Both the position numbers and the translations under genes were made by a program. DNA of 64,000 nucleotides. Origin: an uncultured Aeromonas sp. Lineage in GTDB: Bacteria > Pseudomonadota > Gammaproteobacteria > Enterobacterales > Aeromonadaceae. This document shows, piece by piece, positions 53,354 through 61,658 of the stretch (positions within the stretch are counted from its first letter, which is position 1; every line of letters starts with the position of its first letter). The notes under the pieces are model-generated. The model did no database searches and was not told the origin of the DNA. It saw only the letters and a list, made by a program, of their open reading frames with translations. The stretch is taken from assembly GCA_945957575.1 (NCBI GenBank), contig CAMFLW010000001.1:1-64000 (forward strand), in the 5' to 3' direction.

Positions 53354-54349
53354 TCACTCTGTCTGGCTGCCGCCCTGCACCACTTGCTGGGAGAGTGTGC
53401 CAAACAGGCTCTTGCCATTGCGATCCAGCATGGTGATGGCCACTCTATCACCAAATTTCATATAGGGGGTTATAGCTTGATCACAATCAAGAATTTCCAG
53501 CATGCGGCGCTCGGCAATGCAGGATGAACCGGCGCTGCGATCGTAGTTGGAGACGGTGCCCGAACCGATGATACAGCCCGCACCAAGAGGACGGGTCTTG
53601 GCGGCATGGGCAATCAGCTCGAAGAAACTAAAGGTCATGTCCACCCCTGCTTCGGGCTCACCGAACAGAGCGCCGTTGAGGTGGGTCAGAAGCGGCAGAT
53701 GCACTTTGCCATCACGCCACGCATCCCCCAGCTCATCCGGGGTGATGGCCACAGGCGAGAAGGCGCTCGACGGCTTGGACTGGAAGAAACCAAAGCCCTT
53801 GGCCAGCTCGCCGGGAATGAGGTTGCGTAGGCTTACATCGTTGACCAGCATCAGCAATTTGATGTGGCTGGCAGCCCCCTGCGTGCTCACCCCCATCGGC
53901 ACATCGTCGGTGATGATGGCGATTTCCGACTCGAAATCGATCCCCCACTCCTCAGAGCCCATCACGATGGGGCCACGGGGAGCGAGAAAGCTGTCGGAAC
54001 CGCCCTGATACATCAGGGGATCGTGCCAGAAGCTCTCCGGCATCTCGGCGCCGCGCGCCTTGCGCACCAGCTCCACATGGTTGACGTAGGCGCTGCCATC
54101 GGCCCACTGATAGGCGCGCGGCAACGGAGAGAGGCAAGACGCTTCGTCAAAGGGGAACGCCTCACCAACGTGGCCCTCGTTAAGCTGCTGATAGACAGCC
54201 TCCAGTCTGGGGGCAACCTCGGCCCACTCATCGAGGGCGGCCTGCAAAGTCGGGGCAATCTCGCTCACCCGCACCGCCCGGCTCAGATCCCGGCTCACCA
54301 CCACCAAAGCGCCATCGCGCTTGCCATTGTTCAATGTTGCCAATTTCAT
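53354..54349 (-). CDS. fahA: Fumarylacetoacetate hydrolase family protein
   Basis: Cleaves fumarylacetoacetate to fumarate and acetoacetate, the last step of homogentisate breakdown. The 331-residue protein is the shorter bacterial type: SDSFLAPRGPIVMGSEEWGIDFESEIAIITDDVP carries the acidic metal ligands, followed by NDVSLRNLIP, FGFFQSKPSSAFSPVAITPDELG and GSGTVSN. The ATG at 54349 gives MKLATLNNGKRDG, typical of this type. It lies 10 bp after hmgA. Confidence 0.95.
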   Translation of the reverse strand: MKLATLNNGKRDGALVVVSRDLSRAVRVSEIAPTLQAALDEWAEVAPRLEAVYQQLNEGHVGEAFPFDEASCLSPLPRAYQWADGSAYVNHVELVRKARGAEMPESFWHDPLMYQGGSDSFLAPRGPIVMGSEEWGIDFESEIAIITDDVPMGVSTQGAASHIKLLMLVNDVSLRNLIPGELAKGFGFFQSKPSSAFSPVAITPDELGDAWRDGKVHLPLLTHLNGALFGEPEAGVDMTFSFFELIAHAAKTRPLGAGCIIGSGTVSNYDRSAGSSCIAERRMLEILDCDQAITPYMKFGDRVAITMLDRNGKSLFGTLSQQVVQGGSQTE

Positions 54350-54359
54350 AATCGATTCC

Positions 54360-55511
54360 TTATTTGCCGGCAGCCGCGTCCGGGCGCTGCCAGCTGGAGA
54401 CATACCGGGTGTTCTCGATCCCTTCGCACAGGCTGCCGACGTTCAGCGCATCGCGGGTATCTAGCATCACCGCCACCTCGTCGGTGAATTTCTTGGCATA
54501 GGCCTGCCCTGCCGCAAACGCCTTGGGATGGGGGCCGTGGGTGAAACCGGCGGGGTGGAAGGTAACCATGCCCCGCTCGATATTGTCCCGGCTAAAGAAA
54601 TCCCCGGCGTGGTAGAAGAGCACCTCGTCGTAATCGTCATTGCTGTGATAGAAGGGCACCTTGAGGGCGCCTGGATCGCTCTCGATGGGGCGCGGCACGA
54701 AGGTACAAATCACGAAGCGGCTCGCCACAAAGGTCGAATGGGCCGACGGCGGCAGATGGTAGCGGTGGCTCATCAGCGGGCGGATATCCCGCCAGTTGAG
54801 GCGCACCACGCACAAATCCCCGTGCCACCCCTGGGCGTCCAGCGGGTTGAACGGCCAGGTGATGACGCTAATCTCGTCGTGGCGCTTCACCTGCAGCGAC
54901 CAGGGGTTCTCATCCTGCTGAGCCAAAAAGCGTTCGTTGATGGCGGGCACATCGAGCGCCGCTGGGTCGAAGATGGCGTGATTGCCCACCAGCCCCTTGT
55001 CCGGCAGCTGATAGCTGTCGTTGGTCGCCTCGATCATCAGGATGAACAGGGGCGACGTCGGCTCGATGCGCCACATGGTGCCACGGGGGATCACCACATA
55101 GTCACCATCCCGCAGGGTCAGGTGGCCGTAGTCGCAGAAGAACTCGCCGCTCCCTTCGTGGATAAAGAGCAGCTCGTCGCCGTCGGCGTTGCGCACCAGA
55201 AACGGCATCGCCTCGGAGAGCCGCCATATCCGGTAGCGGCAATGGGGGTTGCTGAGAATGTCGGGGGCCACCCAGGGGGAAAGGGAGCTCACCTCTTCCT
55301 GGAGGGCATTGAGGTCAAATAGCCGTGGCCGCAGCGGCCCCTCCCAACTGCTCCAGTCGGTGGGGGCATGCTTGTGGTGCATGTGGGTGGCGGGGCCGAA
55401 AAAGCCGCTGCGCCCCAGCTCGCGCTCATAGATGGCCTGTTCCGGCAGGTCGGCATGAGCCTGTCGGGAGTGGGCCCCCTCCCGATGGGGGAAGTTAATC
55501 CAGTTACGCAT
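54360..55511 (-). CDS. hmgA: Homogentisate 1,2-dioxygenase
   Basis: Fe(II) enzyme that opens the ring of homogentisate to maleylacetoacetate. The 383-residue protein is a shorter bacterial form with HHKHAPTDWSSWEG near the N-terminus, FCDYGHLTLRDGDYVVIPRGT (cupin strand), and the iron-site region YDEVLFYHAGDFFSRDNIERGMVTFHPAGFTHGPHP. The ATG at 55511 overlaps the end of hpd by 8 bp, indicating coupling. If this gene were lost, homogentisate would build up and form brown pyomelanin. Confidence 0.96.
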   Translation of the reverse strand: MRNWINFPHREGAHSRQAHADLPEQAIYERELGRSGFFGPATHMHHKHAPTDWSSWEGPLRPRLFDLNALQEEVSSLSPWVAPDILSNPHCRYRIWRLSEAMPFLVRNADGDELLFIHEGSGEFFCDYGHLTLRDGDYVVIPRGTMWRIEPTSPLFILMIEATNDSYQLPDKGLVGNHAIFDPAALDVPAINERFLAQQDENPWSLQVKRHDEISVITWPFNPLDAQGWHGDLCVVRLNWRDIRPLMSHRYHLPPSAHSTFVASRFVICTFVPRPIESDPGALKVPFYHSNDDYDEVLFYHAGDFFSRDNIERGMVTFHPAGFTHGPHPKAFAAGQAYAKKFTDEVAVMLDTRDALNVGSLCEGIENTRYVSSWQRPDAAAGK

Positions 55512-56640
55512 TGCTCGCTCCCTCTTTGCGGGCACCCTTCTCATCCTCGCCGCCATCCAGCACGCCGCGGCGGATCTGGTCCAGCTCGATCGATTCAAAC
55601 AGTGCCTTGAAATTGCCCTCGCCAAACCCTTCGTTGCCCTTGCGCTGAATGATCTCGAAGAAGACCGGGCCAATCACGGTATCGGTGAAGATCTGCAACA
55701 GGATGCCATCCTTGGTGGGGGAGCCATCGATGAGGATACGCAGCTCTTTGAGGGCCGCCAGATCCTCCTGATGCCCCTCGACCCGGCTATTCACCTTCTC
55801 GTAGTAGGTATCCGGCGTCGGCATAAAGCCGGTGCCGCGGCTGCGCAGGGTGCGGATGGTCTGGTAGATATCGCTGGAAGCCATGGCGATGTGCTGGATC
55901 CCCTCCCCCTTGTACTGGCGCAGGTACTCCTCGATCTGGGACTTGTCATCCGCCGACTCGTTGATGGGGATGCGGATCTTGCCGCAGGGGGCGGTCATGG
56001 CGCGAGAGTGCAGCCCGGTCAACTTGCCTTCGATATCGAAGTATCGAATTTCACGGAAGTTGCCGATCCGCTCGTAGAAGTTGGACCAGACATCCATATT
56101 GCCGCGATGGACGTTGTGGGTCAGGTGATCGATTTCGATGAGACCGGCATCCACCTCCGCCATCCGAGCCTGCCAGTCGGGGTAGAAGACAAAATCCACG
56201 TCATAGATGGAGCCCTTGTCGCCATAGCGGTCGACAAAGGAGAGGGTGCTCTCGCCGATACCGTAGATGGCGGGAATGTTGAGCTCCATCGGGCCAATCT
56301 TGCCGACAAAGGGCTTGGCCCCCTTGGCGATGGCGAACTGCTGGGCCTTGCCCGCATCACTCACCCGAAATGCCATGCCGCAGACGCTCGGCCCGTGCAG
56401 GCTGGCAAACTGCTCCGCCTGGGAGTGAGGTTCGGCATTGACCACGAAGTTGATATCCCCCTGCCGGTAGAGCCAGCACTGCTTGTGTTTGTGCTTGGCG
56501 ACCTCGGCAAACCCGAGCGACACAAACAGGCTCTTGAGGGCGGCAATCCCCTTGGCATCGAGGGCTGTGTACTCGACAAACTCGAAGCCATCTGTGCCTA
56601 ACGGATTGATGGTATGGGTGGCGGAAGAGGTGGCATTCAT
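55504..56640 (-). CDS. hpd: 4-hydroxyphenylpyruvate dioxygenase
   Basis: Fe(II) enzyme that converts 4-hydroxyphenylpyruvate to homogentisate. The 378-residue protein has the two VOC-fold halves; the iron ligands lie in DHLTHNV (first His), GIQHIAM (second His) and FFEIIQRKG (Glu). The ATG at 56640 follows the GGAGCGCCCG-like site. It is the first gene of the operon for tyrosine breakdown; a TyrR-like half-conserved box lies about 150 bp upstream. Confidence 0.97.
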   Translation of the reverse strand: MNATSSATHTINPLGTDGFEFVEYTALDAKGIAALKSLFVSLGFAEVAKHKHKQCWLYRQGDINFVVNAEPHSQAEQFASLHGPSVCGMAFRVSDAGKAQQFAIAKGAKPFVGKIGPMELNIPAIYGIGESTLSFVDRYGDKGSIYDVDFVFYPDWQARMAEVDAGLIEIDHLTHNVHRGNMDVWSNFYERIGNFREIRYFDIEGKLTGLHSRAMTAPCGKIRIPINESADDKSQIEEYLRQYKGEGIQHIAMASSDIYQTIRTLRSRGTGFMPTPDTYYEKVNSRVEGHQEDLAALKELRILIDGSPTKDGILLQIFTDTVIGPVFFEIIQRKGNEGFGEGNFKALFESIELDQIRRGVLDGGEDEKGARKEGASNA

Positions 56641-56696
56641 CGGGCGCTCCTTGCTCTTGATTCGGTTAAAACGGATTGCGGCACCCAGCGGCGCAG

Positions 56697-56713
56697 CAAG
56701 TGTTAACAACTTG
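56697..56713. promoter_or_regulatory. Dyad upstream of hpd
   Basis: CAAGT-GTTAACA-ACTTG: 5-bp outer arms around a GTTAAC core, 57 bp upstream of the hpd ATG. Operator-like; the regulator is unknown. Confidence 0.3.
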
Positions 56714-56788
56714 TTTCATTAGAGGCAGGGTGTAGCAGGAAGAGAAGAGGCAGGTTGCAGATAGTTTTTCGCAGCTGGCAGCAAAAGA

Positions 56789-56806
56789 TGTAAATGGATT
56801 GTGACA
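56789..56806. promoter_or_regulatory. Possible TyrR box
   Basis: TGTAAA-N6-GTGACA: the left half is a perfect TyrR half-site, the right half matches TTTACA in four of six positions. It lies about 150 bp upstream of the hpd ATG, a reasonable place for a regulator of tyrosine breakdown, but the match is weak. Confidence 0.3.
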
Positions 56807-56864
56807 TTCAAGCCGCGGCCCTGCGGATCAAAGTGTGACGACCCGCATGGCTGTCAGCTTTGCC

Positions 56865-57578
56865 TTACAGTTGCCAGTTTTTGACCATCAGATGGGGCAA
56901 GCGGGCCCGGGCTTTTTGCAGTCGCGTGGGCGTCGGATTGATCAACCACGCCTCTTTCCCCAACCCCAGCAGCGGCAGATCGTGCAGGCTGTCGCTCAAG
57001 GCCAGCTCGGCATCAAGGGCGCAGATCTCCGGCAGCAGCTTGTGCTGACCGTGGCAGTAGAAGCGGGGCATCAGGCCGCCTAACCGGTAGTGCATCTGCG
57101 AGCCAATAATCCGGTGGGGCAACTGGCCGGGCAGTTGCTGATAGAGCTGGGCTCGCACCAGTGCGCAGGGGCTGGCGGAGATCACCCAGCAGCGCGCGCC
57201 CTCGCTTTGCAGCAGCTCGCGAGCCTGACGATACAGCCCCGGCCTGGTGCTGCAATAGGCGCGCACCAGCTTGCGCCAGCCGAGGGGAGAGAGCCAAAGC
57301 GTGATGGCCCACCAGATAAGGGATATACCTCGCCGCCGCTGGCTGGGTAGCAGCTGATTTGGCAACAAATAGACCAACCCACCCAGCACAATCACCGGCA
57401 GCAACAGCAGCGGCCAGATCCGGCGCCGCAGGATATAGCGCAGCAGACCAGCGTGGCTGTCGCCGGGGGCCAGGGTGTCGTCAAAGTCGGCAAGGATCCA
57501 GCGCGCAGCACTCCCGCACTCTCGATTCCCCCCACTCTCTTTCGGCACCACGGGTTCAGCTGGCGAGCGGCTTATCAT
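56865..57578 (-). CDS. HAD-IB phosphatase, PgpC/YfhB-like
   Basis: A 237-residue HAD-superfamily protein with motif I DFDDT (D31, D33), motif II Ser in VISASP, Lys in GQHKLLPEI and motif III SDSLHDLPLL. After motif I it has RYILRRRIWPLLLLPVIVLGGLVYLLP, a hydrophobic segment like that of E. coli PgpC, so it may dephosphorylate phosphatidylglycerophosphate at the inner membrane. Phosphoserine phosphatase-like activity cannot be excluded. The ATG at 57578 with GAGG upstream is 7 bp after the pseudouridine synthase gene. Confidence 0.75.
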   Translation of the reverse strand: MISRSPAEPVVPKESGGNRECGSAARWILADFDDTLAPGDSHAGLLRYILRRRIWPLLLLPVIVLGGLVYLLPNQLLPSQRRRGISLIWWAITLWLSPLGWRKLVRAYCSTRPGLYRQARELLQSEGARCWVISASPCALVRAQLYQQLPGQLPHRIIGSQMHYRLGGLMPRFYCHGQHKLLPEICALDAELALSDSLHDLPLLGLGKEAWLINPTPTRLQKARARLPHLMVKNWQL

Positions 57579-57585
57579 GGGAGCC

Positions 57586-58248
57586 TCAAGGTGCAAGAGC
57601 GGCAATCGCCGCGGTCAGCTCGGGGGTGACAAACTCGGCCCCCTGCGTGGGCGGGCAGACAAAATCGAACGGATCGCCCCCTAGGGTAAAGCTGAGCCGC
57701 CAGGCATGCAGATAGCCACGATCGGCTGGCGTGCCGCCATAGCGCTCATCCCCGAGAATGGGGGCGCCGATGCTTTTGAGGGCAACCCGGATTTGGTGGG
57801 TCTTGCCGGTCTGCGGTTTGATGCGATAGAGCCGCAGCCCCTCGCGCACCGACACCGAATCAAACCAGCTGATGGCAGGATTATCCAGCGTACGCGCCAG
57901 CATCCAGCTGCCGCCGCGCCCCTTTTGCATATCCCCCTTCACCCAACCCTGTTTTTTCTTGGGTTTGCGATCGGAGAGCGCCAGATACTGTTTGCTCACC
58001 TCGCGGGCCGCAAAGGCCATGCTCAGTTCGCGATTCGCCTCCGTGGTGCGGGCCAGCAGCACCAGGCCGGAGGTCATCTTGTCGAGCCGGTGTACCGGAT
58101 AGAGGGTAAGACCCGTATCGGCCTTCACCCGATTGACCAGCCCAAGCTCAGTCTCTCCTCCCTCTTCTCCCTTCTCGTCATGCATGCCGATGCCGGGCTG
58201 CTTGTCGATAACCAGGAAAGCGGCGTGTTGAAACAGGATCCGGTACAT
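57586..58248 (-). CDS. RluA-family pseudouridine synthase (TIGR01621 type)
   Basis: A 220-residue RNA pseudouridine synthase with the catalytic HRLDKMTSG motif (Asp56), KQYLAL, KTHQIRVAL and GDERYGG. It lacks an S4 domain. It resembles small TruC/RluA-like proteins of the TIGR01621 type, whose RNA target is not settled. The ATG at 58248 has GAGG at a good distance. It is probably co-transcribed with the PgpC-like gene 7 bp downstream. Confidence 0.88.
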   Translation of the reverse strand: MYRILFQHAAFLVIDKQPGIGMHDEKGEEGGETELGLVNRVKADTGLTLYPVHRLDKMTSGLVLLARTTEANRELSMAFAAREVSKQYLALSDRKPKKKQGWVKGDMQKGRGGSWMLARTLDNPAISWFDSVSVREGLRLYRIKPQTGKTHQIRVALKSIGAPILGDERYGGTPADRGYLHAWRLSFTLGGDPFDFVCPPTQGAEFVTPELTAAIAALAP

Positions 58249-58361
58249 AACACCTCGGGAGACAGGAAAAAGGCCTGCAACCGGCACGCCGGCTGCTCTC
58301 GGGCAGGCATTGTCCCTGCTCGGCCACCATTTGGCAAACGGCCGATGGCCATTGCCGGGCG

Positions 58362-58393
58362 AAAAAAAGCCCCGCCAACGTGGCGGGGCTTTT
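58362..58393 (-). terminator. Terminator of the basic amino acid ABC operon
   Basis: Thirteen-bp stem AAAAGCCCCGCCA / TGGCGGGGCTTTT with a 3-nt loop (58365-58393) and a T-run at 58362-58368 on the minus strand, 18 nt after the last permease gene. Confidence 0.92.
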
Positions 58394-58410
58394 CATCTGC
58401 CGTTAACCGG

Positions 58411-59103
58411 TCACACACTGCGCGGGCGCAGATGGGCGTGCCAGCGGGTCTCCCACTTCTTGAACAGCCAGACGATGACAAAGGTGAGCAGCATATAGAG
58501 CAGACCGGCTGTCAAAAACGCCTCGAACGGACTGTAGTAGCGGGAGTTGATGATCCGCGCCGCGCCGGTCAGATCGACGATGGTGATGATGCCCGCCACC
58601 GCCGAACCCTGCAGCATGAAGATCACCTCGTTGCTGTAAGCCGGCAGCGCCCGGCGAAACGAGTTGGGCAGAATGATCCGGGTCAGGGTCTGCCAGCGGG
58701 TCATGCCAAAGGCGTTGGCCGCCTCAATCTGGCCACGCGGCATGTTGTGTACCGCCCCGCGCACGATCTCGGCGGTATAGGCGCCGGTGTTGAGGGTAAA
58801 TGCCAGCAGTGCGCAGAACCAGGCCTCGGAGAAGAGCGACCAGGCAGCACTGTTCTTCAGCCACTCCCACTGGGCAGCGCCGTAGTAGATGATAAAGAGC
58901 TGCACCAGCAGCGGAGTGCCGCGAAAGAAGTAGATGTAGGCCCAGATCGGCCCCTTGATCAGCCAGTTGCGGCTATTGCGCAGGATGCCCATGGGCACCG
59001 CCAGCATCAAACCGAGGATTAGAGAGAGAGCCACCAGCCAGACCGTGGTGTAAAGCCCCTCCCAGTAGGTGGGCCACTCTTTGAGAATGATTGAGAAATC
59101 CAT
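58411..59103 (-). CDS. Basic amino acid ABC transporter permease (HisM/AotM type)
   Basis: A 230-residue permease with five or so membrane segments, YFFRGTPLLVQLFIIYYG and the ATPase-contact loop RGAVHNMPRGQIEAANAFGMT, closely like HisM/ArtM/AotM. With the HisQ-like partner 3 bp upstream it forms the membrane channel for arginine, lysine, ornithine or histidine import. It is the last gene of the four-gene minus-strand operon and is followed by a strong terminator. Confidence 0.93.
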   Translation of the reverse strand: MDFSIILKEWPTYWEGLYTTVWLVALSLILGLMLAVPMGILRNSRNWLIKGPIWAYIYFFRGTPLLVQLFIIYYGAAQWEWLKNSAAWSLFSEAWFCALLAFTLNTGAYTAEIVRGAVHNMPRGQIEAANAFGMTRWQTLTRIILPNSFRRALPAYSNEVIFMLQGSAVAGIITIVDLTGAARIINSRYYSPFEAFLTAGLLYMLLTFVIVWLFKKWETRWHAHLRPRSV

Positions 59104-59106
59104 GGC

Positions 59107-59847
59107 TTACCTCGTCTTGATAGCGTAGTGGCGCTCGGCCCACTTGAGCGCCGAGGTGGAGACTGCGGTGAAGATCAGGAAGATCAGCGCCACCGCCATG
59201 TAGAAGGTAAAGGGTTGCTGGGTCGAACCCGCCGCCAGCGAGGCTTTGCGCACCATATCATCGAGCCCGATGATGGAGACCAGCGCGGTGGTTTTCAGCA
59301 GCACCAGCCAGTTGTTGCCAAACCCCGGCAGAGCGTGGCGCATCATCTGTGGAAACAAAATACGACGAAACACCTGGGTTGCTCGCATGCCAAAGGCGCG
59401 GGCCGCCTCCAGCTCCCCCTTGTCCACCGCCAGAATGGCGCCGCGGAAGGTCTCGGTCATATAAGCGCCGAAGATAAAGCCGATGGTCGCCACACCGGCG
59501 GCAAACGGGCTGATATCCACATAATCGGGCAGCAGGGAGACCCACTCCTGAGCCGGGTTGCTCTCCAGCAACCAGTTATTGTAGGTCTCGTTGACCCAGG
59601 AACAGACGGCGTTGATGAACACCTGGCCGCCAAAGAAGAGCAGCATCATCAGCACCAGATCGGGAATGCCGCGGATCAGGGTGGTATAGCTGCTGGCAAT
59701 GGCGCGGGCCCACTTGTAGGGGGAGAGCTTGGCGAGCGCCCCCAGCATGCCGAGCAGCAGCGCCAGCAGCAGGGAGGCGAGCGCCACCTCCAGGGTGACC
59801 CAGGCGCCCTCCAGCAACGAGGCTTCGTATCCTTTCAAATCAAACAT
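59107..59847 (-). CDS. Basic amino acid ABC transporter permease (HisQ/AotQ type)
   Basis: A 246-residue permease with LIRGIPDLVLMMLLFFGGQ and the contact loop RGAILAVDKGELEAARAFGMR. The ATG at 59847 is chosen because GGAG lies 6 nt upstream; an ATG four codons earlier overlaps that site. It carries a roughly 35-residue insert (VNETYNNWLLESNPAQEWVSLLPD) between membrane segments, as in AotQ-type proteins. A 79-bp imperfect duplication covers its start region and leader. Confidence 0.93.
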   Translation of the reverse strand: MFDLKGYEASLLEGAWVTLEVALASLLLALLLGMLGALAKLSPYKWARAIASSYTTLIRGIPDLVLMMLLFFGGQVFINAVCSWVNETYNNWLLESNPAQEWVSLLPDYVDISPFAAGVATIGFIFGAYMTETFRGAILAVDKGELEAARAFGMRATQVFRRILFPQMMRHALPGFGNNWLVLLKTTALVSIIGLDDMVRKASLAAGSTQQPFTFYMAVALIFLIFTAVSTSALKWAERHYAIKTR

Positions 59848-59951
59848 AGGCAGCTCCATTGCAACTTATCGAGTGGGCTGATGCCTCTGAACAACAAGAG
59901 AACCCACATCCTTTCAACACGGCCAGATGCAGCTCCATTGCAATTAATCGG
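59829..59951. repeat. Imperfect 79-bp duplication at the HisQ-like gene start
   Basis: Two blocks recur at the same 79-bp offset: ATCCTTTCAA (59829 and 59908) and GCAGCTCCATTGCAA (59850 and 59929), with further partial matches between and after them. The copy at 59829-59872 covers the ribosome binding site and first codons of the HisQ-like gene; the other lies upstream in the leader, so the mRNA holds a second, decayed start-like region. Confidence 0.6.
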
Positions 59952-60064
59952 GCCCATCGCTCCACACGGAGAGAACGGGCCCGATGACGACTGACGAGGT
60001 GAGCCGGTCGGCCTGTTATTCGCTATCTATGTGGCGAATGACTCACCGCACACGGCTCCTGCTA

Positions 60065-60838
60065 TTACTCGCCGTATACGTCGAACTCAAAGTACTTGTC
60101 GTTGATCGCCTTGTACTTGCCATTGGCACGCAGCGCCAGAATGGCGGCGTTGAATTTCTCTTTCAGATCCTTGTCAGCCTTGCGCACCGCAATACCAGCA
60201 CCCTCGCCAAACCACTTGGGATCGGTCAGTTTCGGGCCGACGAATTCAAAAGCATCGCCCCCCTCTTTCTTGAACAGACCGTCGGTGATGGCGGCGGAGT
60301 CGGCCAGCACATAGTCGACACGGCCGGATTTCAGATCGAGATAGGCCTCATCGGCGGTGCCGTAACGCTTGATAGTGGCGTTCGGGAAGTTGTCGGTAAT
60401 GAAGGTATCCATGGAGGTAGCACGCTGCACCGCGACGGTTTTCCCTTCCATGAAGGCCTTGTCGAGCTTGACGTCAGTCCCTTTCTTGGCGGCGAAGCGG
60501 GCCGGAATGTGCTGGTACTTCTGGGTGAAGTCCACCTTCTTCTTGCGCTCTTCGGTGATGTCCATGGTGGCGATGATGGCGTCAAACTTGCGCGACAGCA
60601 GCGCCGGAATGATGCCGTCCCAATCCTGCTTGACCAGAGTACACTTCACTTTCATCTCTTCGCACAGGGCATTGGCGATGTCGATATCAAACCCTTTTAC
60701 CTCGCCATTGGGCTCGGTCCAGGAGAAGGGGGGATAGGCACCCTCAACCCCGATCCGGACCTCTTTCCACTCCTTGGCCATCAGGCTGCCGGACGCGAGG
60801 GCAGTGACTACGGCAGTCGCCAGCATCAGCTTGTTCAT
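60065..60838 (-). CDS. Lysine/arginine/ornithine-type periplasmic binding protein
   Basis: A 257-residue binding protein of the HisJ/ArgT/AotJ class with a signal peptide (about residues 1-21, ending LMA-KE). Motifs: VRIGVEGAYPPFSW, GFDIDIANALCEEMKVKCTLV, QDWDGIIPALLSRKFDAIIATMDITEERKK, and YVLADSAAI with the usual ligand Asp. This class binds basic amino acids. The ATG at 60838 has GGAG upstream. It lies 49 bp after the ATPase gene, while the permeases follow after 217 bp. Confidence 0.93.
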   Translation of the reverse strand: MNKLMLATAVVTALASGSLMAKEWKEVRIGVEGAYPPFSWTEPNGEVKGFDIDIANALCEEMKVKCTLVKQDWDGIIPALLSRKFDAIIATMDITEERKKKVDFTQKYQHIPARFAAKKGTDVKLDKAFMEGKTVAVQRATSMDTFITDNFPNATIKRYGTADEAYLDLKSGRVDYVLADSAAITDGLFKKEGGDAFEFVGPKLTDPKWFGEGAGIAVRKADKDLKEKFNAAILALRANGKYKAINDKYFEFDVYGE

Positions 60839-60887
60839 GTATCTCTCCTTGATAAAACAGTTGATTGGATAACCGGGCATCCCGCCA

Positions 60888-61658
60888 TCAGTAGATGGAG
60901 GAGATGAATTGCTTGAATCGCTCGGATTTGGGATGGGCGAAAATCTCCTTGGGGTTGCCCTCCTCTTCCACCCGCCCCTGATGAAGAAACATCACCTTGT
61001 TCGATACATCACGGGCAAACGACATCTCGTGGGTCACCACCAGCATGGTACGCCCCTCTTCGGCCAGCTCGCGCATCAGGCCGAGTACCTCCCCCACCAG
61101 CTCGGGATCGAGCGCCGAGGTGGGTTCGTCAAACAGCATCACCTCGGGCTCCACCGCCAGCGCACGGGCGATGGCGGCCCGCTGCTGCTGACCACCGGAG
61201 AGATGACCCGGGTAGTAATCGCGCCGCTCCCACAAGCCAACCCGGTTGAGCAGCTGCTCCGCCTTGGCGATCGCCTCGGCGCGGGGCACCTTGAGCACCT
61301 GGATCGGCACTTCGATGATGTTCTGCATGATGGTCATGTGCGACCAGAGATTGAAGCTTTGGAAAACCATCGCCAACCGGCTACGAATGCGCTCAACCTG
61401 ACGCATATCCTCGGGCAACCGCTCGCCGGCGCGGCTGGTTTTCATCCGGATCAATTCGCCATGGAGGGAGACGCTGCCGGATGAAGGGGTTTCGAGCAGA
61501 TTGATACAACGAAGAAAGGTCGACTTCCCCGAGCCGGAGGAGCCGATAAGGGAGATCACATCCCCCTTGTGGGCGGTCATGTCGATGCCCTTGAGCACTT
61601 CGTGGGTGCCAAAATATTTGTGCAGATCACGTACTTCCAGTGCGGCAACGTCGCTCAT
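60888..61658 (-). CDS. Basic amino acid ABC transporter ATPase (HisP/AotP type)
   Basis: A 256-residue ATPase with Walker A GSSGSGKST, VFQSFNLWSHMT, LSGGQQQRAAIARAL and Walker B VMLFDEPTSALD. The insert GELIRMKTSRAGERLPEDMRQVERIRSRLAM is typical of HisP and AotP, which supports a basic amino acid substrate. It is the first gene of the operon ATPase, binding protein, permease, permease, and has AAGG 5 nt before its ATG. It diverges from lysO across a 532-bp gap. Confidence 0.94.
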   Translation of the reverse strand: MSDVAALEVRDLHKYFGTHEVLKGIDMTAHKGDVISLIGSSGSGKSTFLRCINLLETPSSGSVSLHGELIRMKTSRAGERLPEDMRQVERIRSRLAMVFQSFNLWSHMTIMQNIIEVPIQVLKVPRAEAIAKAEQLLNRVGLWERRDYYPGHLSGGQQQRAAIARALAVEPEVMLFDEPTSALDPELVGEVLGLMRELAEEGRTMLVVTHEMSFARDVSNKVMFLHQGRVEEEGNPKEIFAHPKSERFKQFISSIY

